From positions 682,001-746,000 of the forward strand of contig NZ_CALSBP010000001.1 of NCBI RefSeq assembly GCF_943373825.1: DNA of 64,000 nt. The letters are read 5' to 3'. The notes below the pieces were generated by a model. That model was not told the origin of the DNA, did no database searches, and was given only the letters and a program-made list of their open reading frames with translations. Both the position numbers and the translations under genes were made by a program. Source of the stretch: Aquimarina spinulae. GTDB taxonomy: Bacteria; Bacteroidota; Bacteroidia; Flavobacteriales; Flavobacteriaceae. The number at the start of each line of letters is the position of its first letter. Position 1 is the first letter of the stretch. Shown one piece after another: positions 32,531 to 42,062 of this stretch.

Positions 32531-33691
32531 TTAGAATGCGTTATATACTTTGGTCATAAATTCATCGATCTGATTGGGTTCGAGCCATCGCGTAACTACA
32601 ACCAGGTTTTGTTTTTGGTCGACTACGATAAAATTACCACCAAAACCTGCGGCGTAGTACAAATGTTCTGGTAATCCTTCCCAATGCCTAGATCCTTTTT
32701 GGTTAAGCCACCACATAAAACCATAGTTAGGGTTGGCCTGCGAGGGTTTGATCGCTTCTTTGATCCATTCTTTAGATAATAATTGTGTTCCGTTCCAGTT
32801 TCCATCGTTAAGAAAAAGTAATCCAAACCGAGCATGATCTAATGTATTGATAAATAATCCACCACCAGAATGACCTCCTCCGCTAACAGATTGCATATTG
32901 ATACCATCAATAGCAACCCATGAGTTATTGTACCCATACCACCTCCATGTGGTTGATGCACCAATGGGGTTCATTATTTTTTCTTTTAGTATCTGTGGTA
33001 GTGGTTTTCTCCAAATATTTAGTAAGGAATATGCCAATACATTAACGCGAACATCGTTGTACTCAAAAACAGTTCCGGGTTCGTTGAGCTTTCTAAATTT
33101 CCAATCATCGATACCACCCTTTCTTGGGGGACGATCTGCCCAGTCATATCCACCCCATAATTGCCCAGACCAATCTGAAGATTGTGTAAGTAAGTGTCTC
33201 CAGGTAATTTTCTTGTTATGCTTACCATCAAAGGTATGATCCCATATGGTAGTATAGGTATGATCATCAACAGAATGTATTAATTTATTATCTATAGCTA
33301 ACCCAGCCATAGTAGATAAATAACTTTTGGTAACACTAAATGTCATATCTACCCTGTCTACGTCTCCCCATTTAGATATAATGTATCCGTCTTTAATGAT
33401 AAGACCAGCAGGACCGCCTCTTTTTTTGGTAGGTCCCAGGATTTTATGATAGGGTTCTCTCTCAAAACCTTTTACAATAGCTTCGCGTAGATCTTTTGAT
33501 CCCGAGTATTCATGATCCTGAGCAAACTGCACCGCTTCCTGAAGTTTTTGTACATCTATTTTAAATTCGGCCGGATTTTTTTCTTGCCAGTTTCCTCGCT
33601 CGGGAAAATAAGCCTGCTGCGCAGTAGCAATATGAAAAACGTTTCCGAAAAGAACTACAAAGAAATATATTTTTATAAGTATAGATTTCAT
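32531..33691 (-). CDS. Secreted beta-lactamase-class-C-type serine hydrolase
   Basis: 386 residues from the ATG at 33691 (MKSILIKIYFFVVLFGNVFH, signal peptide). The AmpC/esterase fold shows SxxK in FSVTKSYLSTMAG (nucleophile Ser and Lys), YND in EYNDVRVNVLAYSL as the YxN motif, and a glycine-rich strand near GGHSGGGLFIN. The family contains esterases, D-aminopeptidases and penicillin-binding relatives; the substrate is unknown. It heads an apparent three-gene group with 32160 and 31583. Confidence 0.82.
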   Translation of the reverse strand: MKSILIKIYFFVVLFGNVFHIATAQQAYFPERGNWQEKNPAEFKIDVQKLQEAVQFAQDHEYSGSKDLREAIVKGFEREPYHKILGPTKKRGGPAGLIIKDGYIISKWGDVDRVDMTFSVTKSYLSTMAGLAIDNKLIHSVDDHTYTTIWDHTFDGKHNKKITWRHLLTQSSDWSGQLWGGYDWADRPPRKGGIDDWKFRKLNEPGTVFEYNDVRVNVLAYSLLNIWRKPLPQILKEKIMNPIGASTTWRWYGYNNSWVAIDGINMQSVSGGGHSGGGLFINTLDHARFGLLFLNDGNWNGTQLLSKEWIKEAIKPSQANPNYGFMWWLNQKGSRHWEGLPEHLYYAAGFGGNFIVVDQKQNLVVVTRWLEPNQIDEFMTKVYNAF

Positions 33692-33704
33692 GTGTTTACA
33701 TCTT

Positions 33705-34058
33705 TTAATTACTTGTTTTAGTATTAGGCGCAAATACTTTACTCTTTATTATTTTTCTTATCAGAATTAAAAAGCCAATTACAAAAAGAACTGACCCTAA
33801 AAAGGAAAAACCTTGGATGACATATATAAAGGTTACGTAAGAATCTACTCCTAATGTACTAATATATGTAGCACCTACAACGTTCGAAATACCACATAAT
33901 AAAGATATAATACTACCTGTGGTTAATAATATTCCTTCTGTTTTTGACCCTATTTTGGTTATGTAATAGATACATAATATAGCTATAACTAATTGTGGGA
34001 TAGAGGTTAGGGTGCCCAAAAAAATGTGTTTAATGATTTCTGTAATGTCTTGCCCCAT
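33705..34058 (-). CDS. Small four-helix membrane protein, copy 2
   Basis: A 117-residue, mostly hydrophobic protein with four predicted membrane helices. The N-terminus MGQDITEIIKHIFLGTLTSI and the middle YYITKIGSKTEGILLTTGSI align with NVSEIIHRIIGGLFYML and YYISKKGTTKEGVLILIGNI of the protein at 34069. No family recognised. Confidence 0.6.
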   Translation of the reverse strand: MGQDITEIIKHIFLGTLTSIPQLVIAILCIYYITKIGSKTEGILLTTGSIISLLCGISNVVGATYISTLGVDSYVTFIYVIQGFSFLGSVLFVIGFLILIRKIIKSKVFAPNTKTSN

Positions 34059-34068
34059 AGTTGTTTTT

Positions 34069-34407
34069 TTATTCTGAAACCTTATTTTTAATAATTTTCT
34101 GGATCATTATATAGAAACCAATTAAGAAAAGTATGGATCCAATGAATGAAATAGTATTTATTCCAGAGTTGATAATAAGGTAAGCGTCAAACCCCCATGA
34201 ATCTACAAACATATAGATAAATTGATGCAAAATTGCTACAATAAGGATTAGGATGTTACCGATAAGTATAAGGACTCCTTCTTTTGTTGTTCCTTTTTTG
34301 CTTATATAATAAACCGTAAGTATTATAAATAACAGGATGGGTAGCATGTAAAACAGTCCCCCAATGATCCTATGTATGATTTCTGATACGTTAGAACTTG
34401 ATACCAT
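34069..34407 (-). CDS. Small four-helix membrane protein, copy 1
   Basis: A 112-residue paralogue of the next gene, which starts 10 bp beyond its stop. Both end in a helix with LFLIGFYIMIQKIIKNKV or LFVIGFLILIRKIIKSKV. The tandem pair probably arose by duplication and may form a heteromer. Function unknown. Confidence 0.6.
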   Translation of the reverse strand: MVSSSNVSEIIHRIIGGLFYMLPILLFIILTVYYISKKGTTKEGVLILIGNILILIVAILHQFIYMFVDSWGFDAYLIINSGINTISFIGSILFLIGFYIMIQKIIKNKVSE

Positions 34408-34431
34408 AATTATTGATCTATATTTTGTAGA

Positions 34432-35778
34432 TTATTCATTTTCTTCGGTAGCTCTTTTAATCACAGCTTCGGGTAATGATTTTTTGGCTTTAGCTCCCAT
34501 TTTTTTGAGTTTTTCGACACTGGTAATCAGATTTCCTCTACCTTCTACCAGTTTGTTCATTGCAGCAGAATAATCTTTTTTGGCATCATCTATCTTTTTG
34601 CCTACCCCGGTAAGATCTTTTACTAACCCTTCAAACTTATCATATAGAGCTCCTGCCTGTCGTGCAATCTCAATAGCATTACGTTGTTGCTTTTCATTAT
34701 TCCACATGGTATCAATCGTACGTAGGGTGGCCAAAAGAGTAGAAGGAGTAACGATAACTATATTTTTCTCGAAAGCCTGATTGTATAATTTATTATCCTG
34801 ATTAATCGCTATCGCGAAAGCAGGTTCTATAGGAACAAACATTAAAATAAAATCTGGTGATTCGATATCATACAGATCTTGATAGTTTTTTTCTGAAAGC
34901 TGATCTACATGACGCTTTAATGATGTGATGTGTTCTTTGAGATGGGTAGCTCTTAAGTCTTCATTTTCTTCATTGATATAACGCTCGTATGCAGTAAGTG
35001 CTACTTTGGAGTCAATAATCATCTTTTTACTGTCTGGCAGGTAAATCACTACATCGGGCATTACTCTTTGTCCGTCGTCTAGAGTAAAACTTTGTTGTAC
35101 AAAATACTCTCTATCTTTCTCTAATCCAGATTTTTCTAATACACGTTCCAGTACTAATTCTCCCCAATTACCTTGCATTTTACTATCACCTTTAAGTGCC
35201 TTGGTGAGATTGGTAGCTTCCTTGCTCATTTGTTCATTAAGGTCTTTAAGACCTACTATTTGCTGGCGCAGTGCTGCATGATAATCGATACTTTCCTTAT
35301 GAGTTTGTTCTACTTTTTTCTCAAAAGTATTGATCTTTTCCTGTAATGGATTCAGGATATTTTTAATATTCTCTTTATTCTGTTCAGTAAATTTATTAGA
35401 CTTTTCCTCAAGGATTTTATTGGCAAGGTTTTCAAATTCTTTGGTGAATTTTTCCTGAAGTTTTTCTACTTCTTCTTTTTGCGATGCATTTTTAAGTTGA
35501 AGATTTTCATATTCTGCATTACGACGAGTAAGTTCTGTATTGAGAAAATCTTTTTCTCTACGAATTTCTTCACGTTCTTTAGTCAATTCAGAAAGTTGTC
35601 TTTCGGTATTGTTTTTAAGCTCATCAAATTGAGATTGAAGCAAATTTGCTCTTTCATTAGTAGCACTTTTTTCACTATTGTGTTGTAATGAAACTACATA
35701 TTTACCAATAAAAAAACCTACAATAATTGATATGATGATTACCCCAACGGCAATGATAATCGGTGTGTATTCTGACAT
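34432..35778 (-). CDS. rmuC: DNA recombination protein RmuC
   Basis: A 448-residue protein: one N-terminal membrane helix (about 7-29), a long coiled coil (about 35-190), and the RmuC nuclease-like domain (GDSKMQGNWGELVLERVLEK, VMPDVVIYLPDSKKMIIDSK, YERYINEENEDLRATHLKEH, PDFILMFVPIEPAFAIAINQ). RmuC limits inversions at short repeats; the DIVIYLP and IDSK strands resemble a restriction-endonuclease-like core. It is of full family length. Confidence 0.93.
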   Translation of the reverse strand: MSEYTPIIIAVGVIIISIIVGFFIGKYVVSLQHNSEKSATNERANLLQSQFDELKNNTERQLSELTKEREEIRREKDFLNTELTRRNAEYENLQLKNASQKEEVEKLQEKFTKEFENLANKILEEKSNKFTEQNKENIKNILNPLQEKINTFEKKVEQTHKESIDYHAALRQQIVGLKDLNEQMSKEATNLTKALKGDSKMQGNWGELVLERVLEKSGLEKDREYFVQQSFTLDDGQRVMPDVVIYLPDSKKMIIDSKVALTAYERYINEENEDLRATHLKEHITSLKRHVDQLSEKNYQDLYDIESPDFILMFVPIEPAFAIAINQDNKLYNQAFEKNIVIVTPSTLLATLRTIDTMWNNEKQQRNAIEIARQAGALYDKFEGLVKDLTGVGKKIDDAKKDYSAAMNKLVEGRGNLITSVEKLKKMGAKAKKSLPEAVIKRATEENE

Positions 35779-35857
35779 GTAATCTTTTGTTTACTCAAAG
35801 ATAAAGATAAGCAATGAAAATTTGGATGAAGTACCCGAAGTTTTAATATTTATGATG

Positions 35858-36217
35858 TTACGATTCTTTTAACTTATTTCTTTCCCGAACAGGTAATTTT
35901 TTGACTACCAAATTATAAGAGTCGTCTATCCATTGTTTAATTAGAATATCTGGGATAGAGTAATCCATTATTATTTTATTCCAATGTTTTTTACTCATGT
36001 ATGATGGAGGTTCTACAGCGGTATAAGTTTCTCTAAGGATATCAACACGATCAGGGTTACATTTTACACTTATAGCCTTAAAAGATGATATATCTGTAAC
36101 GGTAAACATTTTTCCTAATACCTTAAAAACTAAAACATCAGGAAGTTTTCCGAAAGGAAAAGATTCGGTTACTCCTTTTTTACTAATGCAGTGTTCTCTG
36201 TATTCTTCTATATTCAT
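35858..36217 (-). CDS. MmcQ/YjbR-family protein
   Basis: A 119-residue CyaY-like fold protein: MNIEEYREHCISKKGVTESF, FPFGKLPDVLVFKVLGKMFT, ISVKCNPDRVDILRE, SYMSKKHWNKIIMDYSIPDI. The family is annotated as DNA-binding, but its role is not established. A single gene close to rmuC on the same strand. Confidence 0.88.
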   Translation of the reverse strand: MNIEEYREHCISKKGVTESFPFGKLPDVLVFKVLGKMFTVTDISSFKAISVKCNPDRVDILRETYTAVEPPSYMSKKHWNKIIMDYSIPDILIKQWIDDSYNLVVKKLPVRERNKLKES

Positions 36218-36256
36218 TTCTCTGTATTCTCTGATTTAGTGAAGTTACAAAATTGA

Positions 36257-36296
36257 TACAAAAAAGGCTATCTGTAACAAGATAACCTTTTTTGTA
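36257..36296 (-). terminator. Terminator downstream of the lipoprotein gene at 36326
   Basis: TACAAAAAAGG and TATCT (36257-36273) pair with AGATA and CCTTTTTTGTA (36280-36296), with one internal mismatch. T-runs face the minus strand. Confidence 0.8.
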
Positions 36297-36325
36297 TCCT
36301 TACGGATCTTTCTACTTATAATGAG

Positions 36326-37396
36326 TTATGGTTTAATGGTTATTGTAGGAGCTTGTACTTTTACATCAAATGTAATTTTACCATTGCTTCCATTACCAGA
36401 AACTAATTCTTTAATTTTTATTAATCCTTTACGCCCATAGTTATCAACAAATTCTAATACATCTCCAATAGCAAGGTCGGTAACTCTCTCTGTAGTTGGT
36501 ATAGAGATGCCATCTAAATCTGAAGCAGTAGTAGTTGTATCGAAATCTCTAGTTGATGCGGTTATATAGAAATTATTTAATTCTTCTGCTGCAACACCCG
36601 AAATACCAGCTACACCTGCGTCAAGTGTACCATCATTGTTTGTATCGAAAAGTTTTGGATAGTTTGCCGTAGAGGCTAAAGAAGCTTTTTGCGTAGCACC
36701 ATAATAGTATCCAAAATCCCAAAGAGCTGCAAATTCCTCTCCTTGGTTAATTTTATAAATTTTTCCATCAAAAACTGATATAAAGGTATTGGATGAGCCG
36801 TCTTTTAAAGGAGCAGCTAAAATTGTAGCTTCATATACCTTAATACCAGAACTACTATTAGTTCCTGTACCAAATTTAACAGTTATACTACCTACTGCAT
36901 TATCTTCAAAAACATTTCTTTTTGTTTCATCTCTAAAATCACCTCTACCCGATGTAGCCCATATATTATAAACAATTGTACCATTATCGATACTGTTTGG
37001 CGCAGGAAAATCAATAGTGAAATCAAAAGCATTTTTGTTATCTGATGATAGATCTAAAGATCCATCTTTTTTATCATCTACCGTTACTCCCGTTGTAGAT
37101 ATTTGGTAAGGAACTTCTCCGGAACCTCCCGTGTTTTGGGTAATATATAGGCGTCGCATAGATTTTGATTGGGATTCAAATTTAATTCTGATTTTTACAT
37201 TTTCTCCCATGGCGCCACCAGTCACATTAGCAGCACGTTTATCACCTATTCCAGATTCAGTTACAATTAACTCTGCGTCTGAAGTTCCCCCGTCTGGAGT
37301 CATTATATCTTGATTGTCGTCTGAGCTACAACTAAATGTAAAAGTTGCGATGATTAATAAAGTTACAATTGATTTGAGTTTTAACATGGTATTCAT
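36326..37396 (-). CDS. Beta-rich lipoprotein of unknown function
   Basis: 356 residues. Lipoprotein signal (SIVTLLIIATFTFSC) with Ser-Ser-Asp after the cysteine. The mature part is rich in Thr, Gly and Asp, for example RLYITQNTGGSGEVPYQIST, FDFTIDFPAPNSIDNGTIVY and IFVSVFDGK-like strands, and suggests an immunoglobulin or beta-sandwich exported protein. LFDTNNDGTLDAGVAG looks like a calcium-binding DxNxDGxxD loop. Family not recognised. Confidence 0.65.
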   Translation of the reverse strand: MNTMLKLKSIVTLLIIATFTFSCSSDDNQDIMTPDGGTSDAELIVTESGIGDKRAANVTGGAMGENVKIRIKFESQSKSMRRLYITQNTGGSGEVPYQISTTGVTVDDKKDGSLDLSSDNKNAFDFTIDFPAPNSIDNGTIVYNIWATSGRGDFRDETKRNVFEDNAVGSITVKFGTGTNSSSGIKVYEATILAAPLKDGSSNTFISVFDGKIYKINQGEEFAALWDFGYYYGATQKASLASTANYPKLFDTNNDGTLDAGVAGISGVAAEELNNFYITASTRDFDTTTTASDLDGISIPTTERVTDLAIGDVLEFVDNYGRKGLIKIKELVSGNGSNGKITFDVKVQAPTITIKP

Positions 37397-37560
37397 ATAG
37401 GTTTAATTTATTATTCTGGGTAAAATTATAGCTTTCTATGCTAATTTTAAGGTGTTAGTAACTTCAAATTTTTACAGTTTTCCCTTGATAAGCAGATTTA
37501 TTCGATAAAGTGTAATTAAAAGCAAAGAGAAGTAGGAGAGAAGAGGTGTTTTACTAGGAT

Positions 37561-38355
37561 TTAGTTTCTTACTTTATATCTTCCGGATTTAGAATCAAAA
37601 AGAATCAGGTCTTCGGGGAAAAGAGAAGAAAATGCTCGACATTGTACTAATTCTTTAGGCCTTCCGAATTCGAAACCATCCTCATTCATTACAATCATTT
37701 TATCGCATAATTGTATCGCAAAATCGATTTCATGAGTCGAAAAAAGAATAGTTTTTCTGGTCTCAAAAGCTAAACGCTTGAGTAATTTTAATATATACGC
37801 CTTATGATAGACATCTAAGTGAGTGGTGGGTTCATCCAGCATAATAAAAGGAGTGTCTTGAGCAATAGCACGGGCGATAAGTACTTTTTGTAACTGCCCG
37901 TCACTAAGTTCGAAACATCTCTTGGCGACCAAATCACCAATATGTGTTACCTCGATTGCTTTTCGTATTTGCTCTATATCTTCTTCTGCCATTTTTCCTA
38001 CCCAGTTCGTATAAGGCTGTCTACCCAGAGCTACTAATTCCTGTACGGTTAGGTTTTTTGAAGCAATTTGTTCTGTTAATACAATACTTAACTGCGAAGC
38101 CAGTTCGACAGATTTGTAGGATTGAAGTTCTATGTCAGATAACATGACTTTACCATGAAGAGCAGGTTGTACACGGGATAGGGTGCGTAGTAAAGTAGAT
38201 TTGCCGATACCATTGGCACCTACCAAACCTACCAGTTCTCCTTCGTGCAATTTTAGATTGATATCTGCTGCAATAACATTAAGTTCCTTTTTGGTGCGAT
38301 AACCAATAGAGAGATCTTCTGTTTTAAGAACGATATTTAGGGCTTCACGATTAAT
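37561..38355 (-). CDS. FecE/FhuC-type ABC transporter ATPase with unusual start
   Basis: About 264 residues if it starts at the ATT at 38355; the first TTG (38250) would give only 229. The N-terminal KTEDLSIGYRTKKELNVIAA continuing DINLKL matches the first strands of iron-siderophore/B12 importer ATPases, so the protein clearly begins upstream of that TTG, yet no ATG, GTG or TTG precedes it after the TAA at 38368-38370. Walker A GANGIGKST, signature LSDGQLQ, Walker B FIMLDEPTTHLD and H-loop STHEID are intact. No permease or binding protein lies nearby. It starts 55 bp after gldFG. Confidence 0.82.
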   Translation of the reverse strand: MNREALNIVLKTEDLSIGYRTKKELNVIAADINLKLHEGELVGLVGANGIGKSTLLRTLSRVQPALHGKVMLSDIELQSYKSVELASQLSIVLTEQIASKNLTVQELVALGRQPYTNWVGKMAEEDIEQIRKAIEVTHIGDLVAKRCFELSDGQLQKVLIARAIAQDTPFIMLDEPTTHLDVYHKAYILKLLKRLAFETRKTILFSTHEIDFAIQLCDKMIVMNEDGFEFGRPKELVQCRAFSSLFPEDLILFDSKSGRYKVRN

Positions 38356-38410
38356 AGATTTAAGGTTTTAGGGTTCAAAGTTTTCTATATCAAATATAAA
38401 GAATAGAATT

Positions 38411-40810
38411 TTAAACAATTTTTCTATACTTTTTCTTTCTGATAAACGAAAATAAAAGCCCAAAAATGACAAGGATAAGTAAGGGAACCAATATGTTGAT
38501 AACTTGCCATAGCGTTTTATTGGCAACAACTTTTTCTATATTCAGAAATGAGATTTTGACTTCTTTACTCCTAATTTCGATAAGACCAGAATCATCTAAC
38601 AAGTAATTTACTGCGTTTAACAGAAACTCTTTATTTCCATATTTTAAATTCATGGTAGGATCAAAACCTAACTCTATTGGTTGTCCTTTTCGCGTTTGGT
38701 TTTTAATAATATCGCCATCGGCAATAACAATCATTTTTGTAGAAACACCCTTGTCTTTATGATCTTGTATTTTGTGTGGCTTTATTCGATCTTTATAGGT
38801 AGATTTAAAGCTTCCCTCGAGTAACACCGCTAGGTTTTGAGGTCCTTCGTTATAACTAGCAATATCTGGTTTTTTTCTAATAATATTTTCTAATTGTATT
38901 TCTTTGGGTACCCCTTCTATTTTTGATTTATCAGAACTTGTAAGTAATATCGTCTTTTTTATACCATTTTTTAAGGTATCAATCTGGTTCGAAAATTCGA
39001 ATTTTACAGATTCTGTGTTTTTAATAATAGGGTGGTTACCAGTACTTTTGGTTAGTGATCCATAAAACCAGGGATATGGAGTAAATTGCGTCTTACTACC
39101 TTGTCCAGAAGCTAAAACCAGTGGTGCAGAATATAAATCGTTTACCAAAACGGGGTTAACTCTTAGTCCGTAAGAAAATAAAGCATCCCCTAATCTTAGA
39201 TCCTGCATAATCGCAACAGAGGATCCTTCGGGATTCATTAAACTATCGATTTCCATAGTTACAGATTCTAATAGCCACAATGACTTTCCTCCGTTCATTA
39301 CAAATTGGTCCAATACATATTTTTCTTTTTCAGAAAACGGTTTTGTAGGTTTAGCATTGATAATCATATCAAATTTTTGCAACTCTTGTAATGTCTTTGT
39401 CGCATTACCCGCTACCGAATCGAGTGTAAACGCTCCTACAAAGTAGTAGTCTTGCAACGTTTTGATAAAATCGGCAATTTTAATATCGGGTAATTGCCCA
39501 TTTCCTTTAAGCACGGCAATTTTATGTTTTTTAGGATGTAGTAACTTGGTTAACCCATCTGCAAAAGCATATTCTAATTGTTGAATAGAACTATTTACTC
39601 GTTCTTCGGAAGTAGCTCCAATAGTATTTTTGATTAAAGAAATCTTTACGCTTCGGTTTTGATAGCTTAGAATAGCCCAGGGAACTAAGGTTTCGGTTTC
39701 GGTTTTTCCGTTTTCCTGTACGCTAACCTCCATTGGGGTTAGGCCAAATTTTTGTAACTCTGTAATGGTTTGGGCACGTACTTCTTCTTCTTCTAATGGG
39801 TTGGTAAAAATGTGCTGAATATTAGGGTTTATGACATTAAACTCTTCTAATATTTGTTTAGTTTCAGATTGTAAACGTCTAAACTCTGAAGGGAAATTAC
39901 CTTCTAATAATACATCGATAACAACAGGAGCAGCAGCTTCCTTAACTAGGTTTTCTGTAGCCTCAGAAAGTGTAAAACGACCATCTTGGGTAAGATCAAA
40001 ACGATTGTATATTGAGTTTCCTGTCAAAAATAAAACAATGGCAAGGATTAGTGTAATACCAATAGGTTTGATTTTCTGCTTGGCAGTACCTTTTTTAAGA
40101 ATGATAATAGTAAGAAGTACAAATAATAGAATACTACTTAAAAAATAAAAGATATCTCGGGTATCTAAAATACCTTGGCTCATACGTTCATAATGCAATT
40201 GCATTCCTAGTTGTTCAAGGAAAGTATGTATTGCCCCTGGCAAGTTGTAATTTGCAAGTCCGCTAAAACCAAAATAAAAAACGAAACACAGAAACAGAGC
40301 AATCAAAAAAGCAACAATCTGATTATTGGTAACCGAAGAAGAAAATATGCCCATTGCAGTATATGAAGCCGCAAGTAATAGCAGTGCAATGTATGATCCT
40401 ATAGTGCTACCGATATCTAGGTTGCCTATTGGGTTTCCTAACTGATAAATAGTAAGTATATAAAGGAGACTAGGAATTAAAGCAATTAGAATTAAGGATA
40501 AACTACCCAGATACTTTCCTAATACCAGTTGCCAGTTTTTAATTGGTTTTGTAATCAATACTTCTAAAGTTCCCTGTTTCCTTTCTTCTGCAAAACTTCT
40601 CATAGTTACGGCGGGGATAAGAAATAGCAATATCCATGGTGCAATCTGGAAAAATGGCGAAAGATCGGCAAACCCACTATCCAAAATATTAAATTGCCCT
40701 TTAAAAACCCATAAAAAGAGTCCGTTAAGAATTAAAAATATAGCAATCACCAAATACCCTACGGCAGAGGAGAAAAAGGTATTGATTTCTTTTCGTATTA
40801 ATGCAAACAT
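38411..40810 (-). CDS. gldFG: Fused GldF-GldG gliding-motility ABC transporter protein
   Basis: 799 residues. Residues 1 to about 240 are GldF, an ABC-2-type permease (FALIRKEINTFFSSAVGYLV; AVTMRSFAEERKQGTLEVLI; six helices). From about 245 to the end it is GldG (IGITLILAIVLFLTGNSIYN; DLTQDGRFTLSEATENLVKE; a DUF4350-like periplasmic region; C-terminal helix and KKKYRKIV). In Flavobacterium johnsoniae these are two genes whose products work with the ATPase GldA in gliding. gldA is not visible here. It is downstream of the SAM hydrolase and ABM genes on the same strand. Confidence 0.88.
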   Translation of the reverse strand: MFALIRKEINTFFSSAVGYLVIAIFLILNGLFLWVFKGQFNILDSGFADLSPFFQIAPWILLFLIPAVTMRSFAEERKQGTLEVLITKPIKNWQLVLGKYLGSLSLILIALIPSLLYILTIYQLGNPIGNLDIGSTIGSYIALLLLAASYTAMGIFSSSVTNNQIVAFLIALFLCFVFYFGFSGLANYNLPGAIHTFLEQLGMQLHYERMSQGILDTRDIFYFLSSILLFVLLTIIILKKGTAKQKIKPIGITLILAIVLFLTGNSIYNRFDLTQDGRFTLSEATENLVKEAAAPVVIDVLLEGNFPSEFRRLQSETKQILEEFNVINPNIQHIFTNPLEEEEVRAQTITELQKFGLTPMEVSVQENGKTETETLVPWAILSYQNRSVKISLIKNTIGATSEERVNSSIQQLEYAFADGLTKLLHPKKHKIAVLKGNGQLPDIKIADFIKTLQDYYFVGAFTLDSVAGNATKTLQELQKFDMIINAKPTKPFSEKEKYVLDQFVMNGGKSLWLLESVTMEIDSLMNPEGSSVAIMQDLRLGDALFSYGLRVNPVLVNDLYSAPLVLASGQGSKTQFTPYPWFYGSLTKSTGNHPIIKNTESVKFEFSNQIDTLKNGIKKTILLTSSDKSKIEGVPKEIQLENIIRKKPDIASYNEGPQNLAVLLEGSFKSTYKDRIKPHKIQDHKDKGVSTKMIVIADGDIIKNQTRKGQPIELGFDPTMNLKYGNKEFLLNAVNYLLDDSGLIEIRSKEVKISFLNIEKVVANKTLWQVINILVPLLILVIFGLLFSFIRKKKYRKIV

Positions 40811-40878
40811 AGTTTTTTTAGGATTGAGGTTTTTAAGTTTGAGATATCAGGAAAACCTGAAACCAGATGTGATAAACT

Positions 40879-41163
40879 TTAAACTTCGGTTACGCTCCAA
40901 GCTTCGGGCCTTTGGCTAAATTTATTTTTGGTATTTGCCCAAACTCCTTTGAATAACGCAGAGTTTCTATAGTTATTGAGATGTTCTTCGGATTCCCAAT
41001 GACTATATGTAAAAAATTGATTGGTTTGACTTACATCTCTTACTAATTTTAGATGGCTACATCCTTCAAAATTTCTGATCTTCTCTTTATTTTGCTCAAA
41101 GTTCTCTAAAAAAGCATCAATTTGATCGGGTAAGAATCCCATTTTTACGATTCGTATTATCAT
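40879..41163 (-). CDS. ABM-family quinol monooxygenase-like protein
   Basis: A 94-residue ferredoxin-like fold (antibiotic biosynthesis monooxygenase): MIIRIVKMGFLPDQIDAFLE, GCSHLKLVRDVSQTNQFFTY, SHWESEEHLNNYRNSALFKG. Dimeric members oxidise quinols or aromatic compounds without a cofactor; others are stress proteins. The gene lies 68 bp upstream of gldFG in the same direction. Confidence 0.85.
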   Translation of the reverse strand: MIIRIVKMGFLPDQIDAFLENFEQNKEKIRNFEGCSHLKLVRDVSQTNQFFTYSHWESEEHLNNYRNSALFKGVWANTKNKFSQRPEAWSVTEV

Positions 41164-41231
41164 TTTTTAATTTTCAAAAGTATACCTACAAGGGTTTTAC
41201 AGTTTATTCTCGATTCTTTTTAGACATTAAT

Positions 41232-42062
41232 TTATTCAAAACTAATGCTTACCGTATCTCTATAGTACAATCCAAAGAGACTAGAGGCTCCTCCTACAGT
41301 TTTAGGGTTACTTTTATAAATCGCTAGTTCTAAGTATCCCGAAGAATTAAAGACGGCTAATTTTTTACCATCTTCTTCTCGCTTACTTTTTTCGATATCA
41401 AAATTTATAGCATCACTATATCTATTATATACATCTTCAAATACCGCTGTACGTGCTGTGATTTTAAATTTACGTCCTTTACCTATTTTATCAAATAGCT
41501 TACGCGTAATGTTGGTAACCAAATTACCATAATTATCGATATAGATGATGCTACCTACAATTTGCTTATCTCCAAGATTTACAATAGGAGTAACCCCTTT
41601 TATGGTTTTGATTTCTGAGATAGTTTTTCCAATAACTTCTAGTGTACCACCTCGTGCAATATGACAGGCCACAGCCACAAAAACATCTAATACAGGAAAA
41701 TTAGAAACAATGGCATCATGAATATTTATTTCGACAACTTTCTCAGGATTAAATTCTGATGTGATTAAACTTACCAGTCCATTATTAGCACATATAAAAT
41801 AATGTTCATCTAATTTTACAGCAATATGTTTATTTTCTGGATTTGGTTCACTATCGATCCCTATGATATGAATACTTCCTTTTGGGAAACTTTTATAAGC
41901 ATTTTGTATGATATATGCAGCTTCTGTTATATGAAAAGGTGAGATTTCATGGGATATGTCAACAACTTTGGCATCTGGCAATTCGGTATAAATAGCCCCT
42001 TTCACCGCAGATACAAAATGATCTTTGATTCCAAAATCTGTAGTTAAGGTGATAATTGGCAT
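41232..42062 (-). CDS. SAM hydroxide adenosyltransferase (SAM hydrolase, DUF62)
   Basis: 276 residues. MPIITLTTDFGIKDHFVSAV (conserved Asp), VKGAIYTELP, VVDISHEISPFHITEAAYII, FICANNGLVSLIT, ACHIARGG and IIYIDNYGNLVTNITRKLF are family motifs of enzymes that hydrolyse SAM to adenosine and methionine, related to fluorinase. The gene is divergent from phoH and is followed by the ABM and gldFG genes. Confidence 0.92.
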   Translation of the reverse strand: MPIITLTTDFGIKDHFVSAVKGAIYTELPDAKVVDISHEISPFHITEAAYIIQNAYKSFPKGSIHIIGIDSEPNPENKHIAVKLDEHYFICANNGLVSLITSEFNPEKVVEINIHDAIVSNFPVLDVFVAVACHIARGGTLEVIGKTISEIKTIKGVTPIVNLGDKQIVGSIIYIDNYGNLVTNITRKLFDKIGKGRKFKITARTAVFEDVYNRYSDAINFDIEKSKREEDGKKLAVFNSSGYLELAIYKSNPKTVGGASSLFGLYYRDTVSISFE

